Below, piece after piece: positions 9,101-17,500 of a DNA stretch of 64,000 nucleotides (positions within the stretch are counted from its first letter, which is position 1; each line of letters opens with the position of its first letter). This DNA comes from Mycolicibacterium aurum (GTDB lineage: Bacteria > Actinomycetota > Actinomycetes > Mycobacteriales > Mycobacteriaceae), in assembly GCA_900078775.1 (NCBI GenBank), contig LT549889.1, positions 5,394,001 through 5,458,000 on the forward strand, in the 5' to 3' direction. The position numbers and the translations under genes were made by a program. A model generated the notes under the pieces. It was not told where the DNA came from. It made no database searches and was given only the letters and a program-made list of their open reading frames with translations.

Positions 9101-9119
9101 CTAAAGACTTGACCAATAG
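9101..9119. promoter_or_regulatory. Candidate GntR operator before the second SDR
   Basis: The segment CTAAAGACTTGACCAATAG reads in reverse CTATTGGTCAAGTCTTTAG. It shares TATTGGTC and GTCTT with the site at 5853-5871, though with shorter spacing. It lies between the divergent GntR gene (start 8982) and the SDR at 9182, about 65 bp before the latter. It also contains TTGACC, but no convincing -10 follows at normal spacing. Confidence 0.4.
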
Positions 9120-9181
9120 TTATTTATGAAAGAGACTCGAGTCACAACACGACGGACCGTGCTCATGAAAGGGGTATTGCG

Positions 9182-9913
9182 GTGGGAGACAAGGTCATTG
9201 TTACTGGAGGGGCTGGCGTAATCGGTCAGGCGATCTGCCGTCGGCTGCTGCAGAGCGGCTACGTCCCGATCGCCGCGGACCTCAAGGAAGCGGTCGACGC
9301 ACTCGACCTCACGGCGCCCGGACTCGAGGGCGCACTCGCGGTCGAGATGGACGTCACCGACGGTGAGAACGTGCGCTCGGTGGTGGGATCGCTGGTTGCC
9401 GAGGGGGAGACGCTGTTCGGTGTGGTCAACTGCGCGGGCATCCTGCGGGACTCGTTCCTCGGTGAGCTCGACGAATCGAAGCTGGAGCTGATGTTCCAGG
9501 TCAACATCGCGGGCATGGCCCGGGTGACCGACGCCGCCGCGCCGCTGCTCGCCGAGGGCAGCGCCATCGTCAATGTCGGCAGCCTGACCGGGCACTTCGG
9601 CCGGTTCCGCGGCGCATCGGTCTATGGCGCCACCAAGGCCGGCATCGCCGCCTACACCCGGTACGTCGCCGAGGAACTCGCCCCGCGCGGTATCCGGGTG
9701 AACAACGTGGCCCCCGGCGTCATCCGGGCACCGATGAGCCCGTCCATGGCGCGGGTGTCCGGCGGTGAGGAGATCAGCGCCGGCTACGCGATGCTCAAGC
9801 GGATCGGTGAACCCGAAGAGGTTGCCGAGGCCGTCGAGTTCCTGTTGTCGCCGCGTGCGTCCTTCATCACCGCGCAGACCCTGCTCGTCGACGGCGGCGT
9901 GGTGGCCTGGTGA
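9182..9913 (+). CDS. Short-chain dehydrogenase/reductase (SDR)
   Basis: A 243-aa classical SDR starting at GTG 9182, preceded by GAAAGGGG. It has TGGAGVIGQAI at the nucleotide-binding turn, NCAG at about residue 84, catalytic YGATKAG, and the terminal FITAQTLLVDGG. It heads the plus-strand operon that runs through the DUF1116, ligase and hydrolase genes, and its stop overlaps the next GTG start by 4 nt. The substrate is unknown. Confidence 0.9.
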   Translation: MGDKVIVTGGAGVIGQAICRRLLQSGYVPIAADLKEAVDALDLTAPGLEGALAVEMDVTDGENVRSVVGSLVAEGETLFGVVNCAGILRDSFLGELDESKLELMFQVNIAGMARVTDAAAPLLAEGSAIVNVGSLTGHFGRFRGASVYGATKAGIAAYTRYVAEELAPRGIRVNNVAPGVIRAPMSPSMARVSGGEEISAGYAMLKRIGEPEEVAEAVEFLLSPRASFITAQTLLVDGGVVAW

Positions 9914-11187
9914 GCACCGAAGTGGCGCTGCCCTACGGCCCGGAACTGACCGTCGACGAGGCCAACGCGGAAGCGTTCGCCCGACTGGACGGGGCGGACC
10001 CGTGGGTCGTCGACGTGCGCCCGGCCCGCGAGGTGTTGCCCGGCTACCGCGACAACCTGGTCCTGACCTCCGGCGCCCCGATGGCGTGGGCCGACTACAC
10101 CGGCGGGCAGCGGGAGGCGCTGATCGGGGGCGCGCTGTTCGAGGGCCTGGCCCGCGACCGCGAGGATGCCATCGACGGCTTCGCCACCGGCCGCATCGAG
10201 ATCGGCGCCTGCCACGACTACTCCGCGGTCGGCTCGCTGGCCGGTATCTACACCGCGTCGATGCCGGTGTTCGTGGTGGAGAACCGGGCTCACGGCAACG
10301 TCGGCTTCTGTAACTTCTACGAGGGCAAGGAACCCCGCCGGCTCAACTACGGATGCTACGACGAGGGCGTGCACGAGCGTTTGCTGCACGTGAACTCGGT
10401 GCTGGCCCCGGTGGTCGGGGAGGCGTTGCGGCGCCGCGGCGGTGTCGCGCTGAAGCCGCTGATCGCCCGCGCGCTGCGGATGGGCGACGAGGTGCACAGC
10501 CGCAACGCGGCGGCATCGATCCTGTTCAACCGGGAGATCCTGCCTGCCGTGCTGGACATGGTGGACGATAAGGTTGCCGGGGTACGCGAGACGATGTTGC
10601 ACCTTGCCGAGAACGACTACTTCTTCCTCCGCCTCTCGATGGCGGCGGCCAAAGCGTCGGCGGATGCGATGGTGGTGCCCGGCTCGACGCTGGTCTCGGC
10701 GATGGCGTTCTCCTGCCGCGGCTTCGCGATCAAACTGGCCGGCCTGGGCGACACCTGGTTCGAAGGTCCACCGCCGATCCACGAGGGCAAGCTGTTCGCC
10801 GGGCACACCGAGGACGAGATCACCTGGATGGGTGGCGAGTCGCCGATTACCGAGACCATCGGGCTCGGCGGGTTCGCCCAGGCGTGCGCGCTGTCGCTGC
10901 AGGAGTACCAGGGCGGCTCACCCGAGGTGATGATCGAGCGCAACCGCGAGATGTACGCCGTCACCCACGGCGAGAACAGCACCTACCGGATCCCGTTGTT
11001 CGGCTTCCGCGGCACGCCCACCGGAATCGACGCCCGCAAGGTGTTGGAGACCGGAGTGCTGCCGGTGATGGACGTCGGCCTGGCGGGCCGTGACGGTGGC
11101 CAGATCGGCGCCGGTGTCATCCGTGCGCCACGGGAGTGCTTCGCCGACGCGCTCGCCGAGTTCGACCGCAGGTTCCCGGGCCGATGA
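9910..11187 (+). CDS. DUF1116 family protein (AllG/YlbE-like)
   Basis: A 425-aa protein of the DUF1116 family. Recognisable family segments are the central YGCYDEGVHERLLHVNSVLA, HSRNAAASILFNREILPA, and the C-terminal GIDARKVLETGVLPVMDVG followed by QIGAG. In E. coli the DUF1116 protein AllG works with AllF (FdrA-like) and AllH (DUF2877) as oxamate carbamoyltransferase in allantoin breakdown. Neither partner is visible in this window, so the role here is probably different or the partners lie elsewhere. It is translationally coupled to the SDR before it and overlaps the SDR after it by 4 nt. The family call is confident; the reaction is unknown. Confidence 0.8.
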   Translation: MSTEVALPYGPELTVDEANAEAFARLDGADPWVVDVRPAREVLPGYRDNLVLTSGAPMAWADYTGGQREALIGGALFEGLARDREDAIDGFATGRIEIGACHDYSAVGSLAGIYTASMPVFVVENRAHGNVGFCNFYEGKEPRRLNYGCYDEGVHERLLHVNSVLAPVVGEALRRRGGVALKPLIARALRMGDEVHSRNAAASILFNREILPAVLDMVDDKVAGVRETMLHLAENDYFFLRLSMAAAKASADAMVVPGSTLVSAMAFSCRGFAIKLAGLGDTWFEGPPPIHEGKLFAGHTEDEITWMGGESPITETIGLGGFAQACALSLQEYQGGSPEVMIERNREMYAVTHGENSTYRIPLFGFRGTPTGIDARKVLETGVLPVMDVGLAGRDGGQIGAGVIRAPRECFADALAEFDRRFPGR

Positions 11188-11960
11188 CCGTCGCTCACCC
11201 ACCGTCGCTACCGCTGACCTTCAGCGGCGGCCAGGCAGTCGTCACCGGTGCCGCCGCGGGCATCGGTGCCGCCATCGCGGACGTCCTGATGGCGGCGGGC
11301 GTGCCGACGGTCCGTCTCGACATCCGGCTCCCGGAGCCGGATCCGCGCCACGGCCCCGACGTACAGCGCTGCGTCACCGCCGATGTCGGCGACGTCGATC
11401 TGGCCGACACCCTGGCCGCCCAGGGTGTCGACCTGGACACGGTGGCCTACCTGGTCAACTGTGCGGGCATCATCGAGAACACCGGATTCGGCAACGTGGC
11501 CCAGCAGTCCTGGCTGCGCTGCCTGCAGGTCAACCTGGTCGGCGCCTACAACGTGCTCGACGCGCTCACCCCGGCACTGCGCCGGTCGTCGGCGGCCGCG
11601 GTCGTGAACATCACCTCGATCGAGGCGCACCGGGTGATCGCGCTGTCCAACCCGGACCCGAACCCGCAGTACGCGGCGTCCAAGGCGGGCCTGCACATGC
11701 TCACCCAGAGCGCGGCCCGAGCCCTGGCCGCCGACGGGATCCGGGTCAACAGCGTGTCGCCGGGCTTCGTGGCGACCGCCATGGCCGCCGCGCACGGCAG
11801 CACCGATGAGCTGCCGCCCGCGCTGGCACCACGGGTGCCGGCGGGCCGGTTCGGCGACCCCGCCGACATCGCCCACGCGGTCGCATTCCTGCTCAGCGAC
11901 CAGGCGGCCTACGTCACCGGGGCCGACCTGCGCGTCGACGGAGGGTTCCAGCTGACATGA
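11184..11960 (+). CDS. Short-chain dehydrogenase/reductase (SDR)
   Basis: A 258-aa SDR from ATG 11184, which overlaps the DUF1116 stop. It has VTGAAAGIGAAI at about residue 20, NCAG near residue 92, Tyr-x3-Lys in QYAASKAGLHML, and the C-terminal YVTGADLRVDGG. It is the third SDR of the island and is coupled by a 4-nt overlap to the following Cys-rich gene, so all belong to one transcript. The substrate is unknown. Confidence 0.9.
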   Translation: MTVAHPPSLPLTFSGGQAVVTGAAAGIGAAIADVLMAAGVPTVRLDIRLPEPDPRHGPDVQRCVTADVGDVDLADTLAAQGVDLDTVAYLVNCAGIIENTGFGNVAQQSWLRCLQVNLVGAYNVLDALTPALRRSSAAAVVNITSIEAHRVIALSNPDPNPQYAASKAGLHMLTQSAARALAADGIRVNSVSPGFVATAMAAAHGSTDELPPALAPRVPAGRFGDPADIAHAVAFLLSDQAAYVTGADLRVDGGFQLT

Positions 11961-13024
11961 CACCCGTGGTCGTCGCACACGAACCCTCATTGGGCCGGCC
12001 GGCCCGGGTCGGGTCCTGGGAGGAGCTGGCCAAGGGCACCTTCGCCACCGCCACCGAACGCCTGGGCCGCGGCGAACGGGAGGCGGCGGCGCAACTGGTC
12101 GAGATCGCCGTCGCCGAAGCCGACGAACTGCGCGACATCTACCAACGCTGGCCGGAGGCCACCGCGGACTGGATCCGCGGCCACGGCGCCGACCCCGACG
12201 AGCTCGCCCGGGCCATCGATCGGTTGACCGGCCTGATCGGTGAGCAGGCGATGACCGGGATCCAGGCCGAATGGCCGCAGTTCACCGCCGCGGTGGCCGA
12301 CGCCGCGGCGGCCTGCCGCACCGGCGCACCCGGCGCGGCCGCCGCGATCGAGACGGCACGGTCGATCTGGCAGGGCATCCACGACCGCGCCGTCGACCGG
12401 GTGTCCGGCCTCGTCGACATCGCGGTCCGGCTGGTCGGCGAGCATGCGCTCGGCGAACTGTGGGACTTCTTGATGGGCGACTGGTACGACATCCACGCAC
12501 GCCGCTACGCACTCGGCAACCAGCCCTGGGCGGAGTCGGCGAACCAACTGATGATCGCCATCGTCGACGGCTTCCACGCGCACCTGACCGGCACCGGGCG
12601 TCAAGGCGACATCGAGCTGATCGAGGAGGAGACCCGGATCGGATTCCGGTTCGCCCCTTGCGGTTCCGGTGGCCGGTCGCTGGACGCCCGGATCTCCGGC
12701 GGAGCCCCGCGGGCGGCAGCGCCATTCAACTTCGCGGTCACCACCGCACGCCACGACTGGGCGTGGAACACCGTCGGCATCTGCTCGTACTGCGTGCACT
12801 GCTGCCAGCTCAACGAGGTGATGCCGATCGACCGGCTGGGCTACCCCACCAGGGTGATCGATGCGCCGGTCTGGGACCCCGAACGCCCGGTGAGTACGTG
12901 CACGTGGTGGGTGTACCGCGACCCCGCAGATGTCCCCGACGAGGTCTATCGGAGAGTGGGACGCGAACGCCCCCAGCCGAACCGGACCCCAGTAGCAACG
13001 ACAAGGAGTGACCAGGATGGCTGA
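11957..13024 (+). CDS. Conserved protein with CxxCxxCC motif, function unknown
   Basis: A 355-aa protein that I do not recognise. The N-terminal about 220 residues are Ala/Glu-rich and probably helical. The C-terminal part is compact and Cys/His-rich: APCGSGGR (C235), TARHDW (H266) and GICSYCVHCCQ (C276, C279, C282, C283). Together these look like a metal site. It lies between SDR and glutamine-synthetase-like genes with 4-nt and 8-nt overlaps, so it is part of the pathway operon. It could be a metal-dependent lyase or hydrolase, or a partner of the DUF1116 protein; both are guesses. Confidence 0.7.
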   Translation: MTPVVVAHEPSLGRPARVGSWEELAKGTFATATERLGRGEREAAAQLVEIAVAEADELRDIYQRWPEATADWIRGHGADPDELARAIDRLTGLIGEQAMTGIQAEWPQFTAAVADAAAACRTGAPGAAAAIETARSIWQGIHDRAVDRVSGLVDIAVRLVGEHALGELWDFLMGDWYDIHARRYALGNQPWAESANQLMIAIVDGFHAHLTGTGRQGDIELIEEETRIGFRFAPCGSGGRSLDARISGGAPRAAAPFNFAVTTARHDWAWNTVGICSYCVHCCQLNEVMPIDRLGYPTRVIDAPVWDPERPVSTCTWWVYRDPADVPDEVYRRVGRERPQPNRTPVATTRSDQDG

Positions 13025-14285
13025 ACCGATCCCCATGACACAGGTCGAGATCGCCGACTACGACCTCGGGTTGCGGGGCAAGCTGATGCGGGCCGACAAG
13101 TCGCACAAGCCCGGCCTGACGTTCTGCACCATCATGTACGGGCTGTCCCTGATCGATGACGTCACCGACACGCCGTTCAGCAACGTCGGCAACGGGTACC
13201 CCGACGCGCCGCTCGCCGTCGACGAGTCCACCCGCATCCGACTGCCCTGGCGCCCGGGTGTGGACGCGGTGATCGCCGATCTGACCGGCCCGGACGGAGC
13301 GCCGCTGGAGCTCTCCCCGCGCGCCGCCGTGCAGTCCCTGGCCGCCCGCTACACCGAACTGGATCTGGAACCGGTCCTCGGCTTCGAATACGAGCTCTGG
13401 CTGTTCCGCGACGGACCGCAGGGGCGGACCCCGCTGGGCCGCACCGAGAATGCCTACAGCCTCACCCGGAACGCCGAAATCCACGACCTCACCATGGAAT
13501 TCGTCTCGCGGATGGACCAGGTCGGCATCGAGGTCGAAATGGTGCACGGCGAGCTCGGGCCCGGATTCTTCGAGTTCACCCTGGCGCCGCGGCCGGCGGT
13601 GCAGGCCTGCGACGCCGCGGTACGGGCCCGCCAGTACCTGCGCGACCTGTGCGCCGAGCGGGGACTGCACGCCAGCTTCATGGCCAAGCCCTACGCCGAC
13701 AAGTCCGGCGCCGGCGGCCATGTGCACTCCAGCCTGACCCGCGACGGGGTGAATGTCTTCACCGACGGTGACCGCGCACTCAGCGCGCAGGCCGAACACT
13801 ATCTCGCCGGCCTGATCGCCACCATGGCCGATGTGTCGCTGCTGTTCAACCCATACGTCAACTCCTACAAGCGGATCGATCCGGAGATGTACACCCCGTG
13901 CACGGCGACGTGGGGCGATGACGACCGCTCGACAGCCTGCCGGTTGATCCTCGGCAACCCCGGATCCGCCCGGGTGGAGCACCGCCGTCCCGGGGCCGAC
14001 GCCAACCCCTACCTGGTGGCCGCCGCACTGCTGGCCGGTGGTCTGCACGGACTGCAGGAGCGGCTCACATTGCCGGCCGCCGACGCCGAACCCGCGCCGC
14101 TGCCCGGCGATCTGAGTGCGGCGCTGACGAACTTCGAGAACGCGCTGTGGCTGAACGACATGTTGGGCAAGAACTTCTGCACCTCCTACGCCGCGACCCG
14201 GCGGGCGGAGCTGGAGCGTTATCAGACCTGGTTGAAGACGACCATCACGGAGTGGGAAACCGCACGGCATCTGGAGCACCAATGA
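13017..14285 (+). CDS. Glutamine synthetase-like amine ligase 1 (gamma-glutamyl ligase)
   Basis: A 422-aa protein. ATG 13017 is chosen because AAGGAG (13003-13008) sits at ideal spacing. GS catalytic-core motifs are present: GFEYELWLF (metal-binding Glu), GAGGHVHSS (the conserved His loop), NSYKRI, and RVEHRRPGADANPY (the Arg/Glu substrate region). It is shorter than nitrogen-assimilating GlnA and sits in a catabolic operon, so an amide ligase joining glutamate to an amine (PuuA/IpuC-like) fits better than ammonia assimilation. It overlaps the cysteine-rich gene before it and the second GS gene after it. Confidence 0.85.
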   Translation: MAEPIPMTQVEIADYDLGLRGKLMRADKSHKPGLTFCTIMYGLSLIDDVTDTPFSNVGNGYPDAPLAVDESTRIRLPWRPGVDAVIADLTGPDGAPLELSPRAAVQSLAARYTELDLEPVLGFEYELWLFRDGPQGRTPLGRTENAYSLTRNAEIHDLTMEFVSRMDQVGIEVEMVHGELGPGFFEFTLAPRPAVQACDAAVRARQYLRDLCAERGLHASFMAKPYADKSGAGGHVHSSLTRDGVNVFTDGDRALSAQAEHYLAGLIATMADVSLLFNPYVNSYKRIDPEMYTPCTATWGDDDRSTACRLILGNPGSARVEHRRPGADANPYLVAAALLAGGLHGLQERLTLPAADAEPAPLPGDLSAALTNFENALWLNDMLGKNFCTSYAATRRAELERYQTWLKTTITEWETARHLEHQ

Positions 14286-15664
14286 GCACCGACACCAACA
14301 CCGCTTGCCTCGAGCTCGCGGAGTTCGATGACCTGGCCGCCCGCGGTGAGATCGACACGGTCATCTGCGCGGCACCCGACCCGTACGGTCGCCTGGTCGG
14401 TAAGCGGCTGACCGTTCCGGCGTTCCGGTCCTTGGGCCTGCGCGGTGAGGGCATCAACGCCAGCAGCTTCGTGTTCGCCGTCGACCTGGAGATGAACCCG
14501 CTGGAACTGCCGGTGTCCAGCGCGGCCAACGGCTGGGCCGACATCCGGCTGGTTCCGGATCTGTCGACCATGCGTCGGGTGCCCTGGGAACCCAATGTGG
14601 CACTGGTGATCTGCGATGCGTACCACGGCGATGCGGACGAACTGCTGCCGGTGGCACCGCGCACCATCCTGCGCCGCCAGATCGAACGCGCCCAGCAGCA
14701 CGGGCTGCGGTTCCAGTTCGCCTCGGAGCTGGAATTCTTCCTGTCCGCCACCCCGCCGCGGGAGGCCTGGGAGCGCGGCTACCAGGACCTGAAGATGCTG
14801 TCGGACTACCGCTCGGACTATCAGATGATCCAGGCCGGCCGTGACGACTGGTTCATCTCCCGGATCCGCAACCAGATGCCCGCTTTCGGGGTGCCCGTCG
14901 AGTCCTCCAAGCCCGAGTGGGGCCTCGGGCAGCAGGAAGTCACCCTGGACTACTGCGACACCATGGAAATGGCCGACCGGCACGTGCTGTTCAAGTACGG
15001 CATCAAACAGCTTGCGACGCAGGCCGATCTGACGGTCACCTTCATGGCCAAACCCAAGATCGACGAGGTCGGCTCGTCCTGCCACCTGCACGTCAGCATG
15101 TGGGCCGACGGCAAGAGCATGTGCTGGACCGACGGGCCGGACGGGCCGATGTCCGAGCAGTTCGGCTCGTTCGTGGCAGGCCAGCTGCGCCACGCGGCCG
15201 ACATGACCCTGATGTTCGCTCCGACGGTCAACTCCTACAAGCGGTTCCAGCCGGACCAGTTCGCCGGGACGGCCATCGCGCTCGGCAACGACAACCGGTC
15301 GTGTGCCTTCCGGCTGGTCGGCCACGGGCCGTCCTACCGGGTGGAGAACCGGATCCCGGGCGCCGACGTGAACCCGTACTACGCCTACTCGGCCACCATC
15401 GCCGCCGGGCTGGACGGTATCGAACAGCAGCTGCCACGCCCGGACATCCTGGACGGCAACGCCTGGACCCGCGACGGTGTCGGACTGGTGCCCACCTCAC
15501 TGCACCGCGCGCTGGATCTGTTCGCCGAGAACAAGATGGTGCGCAGCGCCTTCGGCGACGAGGTGTTCGAGCACCTGCTGGCCTCCAGCCAGGCAGAACT
15601 GGTGTCCTACGACTCGCACACCGTCACCGACTGGGAGACCCGCCGCTACTACGAGCGCGTCTGA
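14282..15664 (+). CDS. Glutamine synthetase-like amine ligase 2 (gamma-glutamyl ligase)
   Basis: A 460-aa protein from ATG 14282, which overlaps the previous stop by 4 nt. Core motifs are DPYGRLVGKR near the N-terminus, FASELEFFL, GSSCHLHVSM, NSYKRFQP and YRVENRIPGADVNPYY. All expected metal and glutamate positions look intact. It is clearly different from the ligase next to it, so the two are unlikely to be a recent duplication. Two ligases could act on different amines or form a mixed assembly. The C26 hydrolase at 19273 would remove the glutamyl group later. This role is inferred from context. Confidence 0.85.
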   Translation: MSTDTNTACLELAEFDDLAARGEIDTVICAAPDPYGRLVGKRLTVPAFRSLGLRGEGINASSFVFAVDLEMNPLELPVSSAANGWADIRLVPDLSTMRRVPWEPNVALVICDAYHGDADELLPVAPRTILRRQIERAQQHGLRFQFASELEFFLSATPPREAWERGYQDLKMLSDYRSDYQMIQAGRDDWFISRIRNQMPAFGVPVESSKPEWGLGQQEVTLDYCDTMEMADRHVLFKYGIKQLATQADLTVTFMAKPKIDEVGSSCHLHVSMWADGKSMCWTDGPDGPMSEQFGSFVAGQLRHAADMTLMFAPTVNSYKRFQPDQFAGTAIALGNDNRSCAFRLVGHGPSYRVENRIPGADVNPYYAYSATIAAGLDGIEQQLPRPDILDGNAWTRDGVGLVPTSLHRALDLFAENKMVRSAFGDEVFEHLLASSQAELVSYDSHTVTDWETRRYYERV

Positions 15665-15710
15665 CCCCCCTCCTGCCCTAGCTGCCTGTTCACGAACAAG
15701 AAAGAGCCTC

Positions 15711-16652
15711 ATGCCTATTGACCCGATCGCCCAGAAGATGCTCGACGACGCCAAGGCGTCGGGACGTCCCAACGCGCACCTGCTGCCGGTGCCGGTGGCC
15801 CGCGAGAACTTCGAGAACACCTTCGGCGCACTGGCCAAACCGGACATCCACCGGGTCGTCGACGTCGAGATCCCCACCCGCGACGGGGTCGGTGTGCCCG
15901 GCCGGCTGTATTTGCCCGCCGAGCCGGCCGCCGACCTGCCGCTGGTGGTGTACTACCACGGCGGTGGCTGGCTGCTGGGCAGCATCGACTCGCACGACGT
16001 CGCAACCCGATTGCTGGCCAACGCTTCCGGTGCGGCGGTGCTCTCCGTGGGCTACCGGCGCGGACCCGAGTCGCGTTTCCCCACCGCGGTCAACGATGCG
16101 GTGGATGCCCTCACCTGGGCGGTGTCGGCGGACTCGGGGCTGGGCGTGGACACCGGCCGGGTCGCCGTCGCCGGGGACAGCGCGGGTGGCAACCTCGCCG
16201 CCGCGGTCGCGCTGCACGTCCGCGATAACGGGGGCCCGCAGTTGCGCCACCAGCTGCTCGTCTACCCGGTGACCACCACCGACCTGGCGCGCGGAATGGA
16301 TCCGGACTACGACGGGGTGATGCTGGAGCGCGACGAGCTGCAGTGGCATCAGGACAACTACCTGGCCGATCCGTCCGCCGCGGCCGATCCACTGGTCAAC
16401 ATGCTGGATGCCGAACTGGCCGGGCTGCCCGACGCCACGGTGATCCTCGCCGAATGCGATCCCATCCGTCCCCAGGGTGAGTTGTACGCCAAGGCGCTTG
16501 CCGCGGCGGGTGTCGCGGTCGAGACCCACGAGACCCCCGGCATGGTGCACGGCTTCTTCGGTCTGGACGAGGTGTTCCCGGCCGCCACCGGCGCGATGAC
16601 CTTCGCCGGTGAACGGCTGGCCGCGGCGTTGGTGAAGGGCGCGGATCGATGA
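15711..16652 (+). CDS. Alpha/beta hydrolase (HSL-type esterase/lactonase)
   Basis: A 313-aa protein from ATG 15711, with purine-rich AAGAAAGAG upstream. The HSL-type signature is complete: oxyanion YYHGGGW at about residue 82, nucleophile elbow G-D-S-A-G (VAVAGDSAGGNL), acid in AECDPIRPQ and histidine in MVHGFFG. In this operon, with a Baeyer-Villiger-type monooxygenase two genes downstream, ester or lactone hydrolysis after oxygen insertion is an attractive role, but that is inference. The stop overlaps the next SDR start by 4 nt. Confidence 0.9.
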   Translation: MPIDPIAQKMLDDAKASGRPNAHLLPVPVARENFENTFGALAKPDIHRVVDVEIPTRDGVGVPGRLYLPAEPAADLPLVVYYHGGGWLLGSIDSHDVATRLLANASGAAVLSVGYRRGPESRFPTAVNDAVDALTWAVSADSGLGVDTGRVAVAGDSAGGNLAAAVALHVRDNGGPQLRHQLLVYPVTTTDLARGMDPDYDGVMLERDELQWHQDNYLADPSAAADPLVNMLDAELAGLPDATVILAECDPIRPQGELYAKALAAAGVAVETHETPGMVHGFFGLDEVFPAATGAMTFAGERLAAALVKGADR

Positions 16653-17377
16653 GCCTGACCGCACTGGTCACCGGGGCCGGCGGCGGCATCGGGCTGGCCA
16701 CCGTGATCCGGTTGGCCGCAGACGGTGTCGAGGTCATCGCCACCGACGTGAAGCCGCAGTCTCCCGAGTTGCCGGCCGGTGTGCGGTATGTGCCGTTCGA
16801 TCTGCTCAAGGGTGACCCGGAGGTGCTGCTGGGCAACCTCGACGGTAGGCCACTGGACTATCTGGTCAATGCCGCCGGTCTGGCCCTGTTCGACCGGGAC
16901 GGCTCGGTGCTCGACACCGACGAAGAGGTCTGGACGGCCACCCTCGGGGTCAACCTGCACGCGCTACGGCATCTGACGGTCGCCGCCGTGCCGCTGCTGC
17001 GCCGGGGCCGCGGCCGCAGCATCGTCAACGTGGCCAGTACCGCGGGGCTGCGCGGGATGGACTCCCCACTGGACGCCTATCAGGTCAGCAAGGCCGCCGT
17101 GGTGTCGCTGTCGCAGAGTCTTGCCCTGCAGCTGGGGCCGGAGGGGATCCGCTGCAACACGGTGTGCCCGGGCGCCATCCTCACGCCGATGATCGAGCCG
17201 CTGTATCAGGAGAATCCGGACCGGCGCACCAATATGGAACAGCGCACGCCGCTGCGCAGGCTGGGACTGCCCGAGGACATCGCCAACGCCATCGCATTCC
17301 TGCTGTCCGAGCAGGCATCATTCATCACCGCAACGGATTTGGTGGTCGACGGCGGCTGGATCGCGCAGATCAGGTAA
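16649..17377 (+). CDS. Short-chain dehydrogenase/reductase (SDR)
   Basis: A 242-aa SDR. It has TGAGGGIGLATV at the N-terminus, NAAG at about residue 71, the catalytic YQVSKAAVVSL, and the terminal FITATDLVVDGGW. ATG 16649 overlaps the esterase stop. It may oxidise an alcohol to the ketone used by the monooxygenase encoded next; that is a guess from order. It is the last gene of the operon that begins at 9182, because a new promoter appears in the 123-bp gap after it. Confidence 0.9.
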   Translation: MSLTALVTGAGGGIGLATVIRLAADGVEVIATDVKPQSPELPAGVRYVPFDLLKGDPEVLLGNLDGRPLDYLVNAAGLALFDRDGSVLDTDEEVWTATLGVNLHALRHLTVAAVPLLRRGRGRSIVNVASTAGLRGMDSPLDAYQVSKAAVVSLSQSLALQLGPEGIRCNTVCPGAILTPMIEPLYQENPDRRTNMEQRTPLRRLGLPEDIANAIAFLLSEQASFITATDLVVDGGWIAQIR

Positions 17378-17403
17378 CCGCTGGTGCGTCGGTCCGGCGC
17401 CTA

Positions 17404-17445
17404 TTGACAACCCCATTTAAGGTCTAAATAATGAGCCTATAGACA
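17404..17445 (+). promoter_or_regulatory. Promoter with overlapping operator before the monooxygenase gene
   Basis: TTGACA at 17404-17409 is followed after 15-17 bp by an AT-rich -10 region (TAAATAAT, 17425-17432). Over and after the -10 lies an inverted pair, GGTCTA (17421-17426) and TAGAC (17440-17444). CCTATAGAC (17436-17444) is the exact reverse complement of GTCTATAGG in the permease promoter. This is good evidence for a local promoter and moderate evidence for shared GntR control. Confidence 0.55.
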
Positions 17446-17500
17446 TTAAGTACGGCTCGCTGCATCGGCATCAGCCGATTCATTCACGAGGAGAACACCG

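Noticed and set aside
9109..9140. TTGACC as -35 of the SDR gene at 9182
   Set aside because: No AT-rich -10 occurs at 16-18 bp; the motif is better explained as part of the regulator binding word.
13017..15664. Recent tandem duplication of the two glutamine-synthetase-like genes
   Set aside because: The proteins differ in length (422 and 460 aa) and in most motif-flanking residues, so they are old paralogues rather than a recent repeat.
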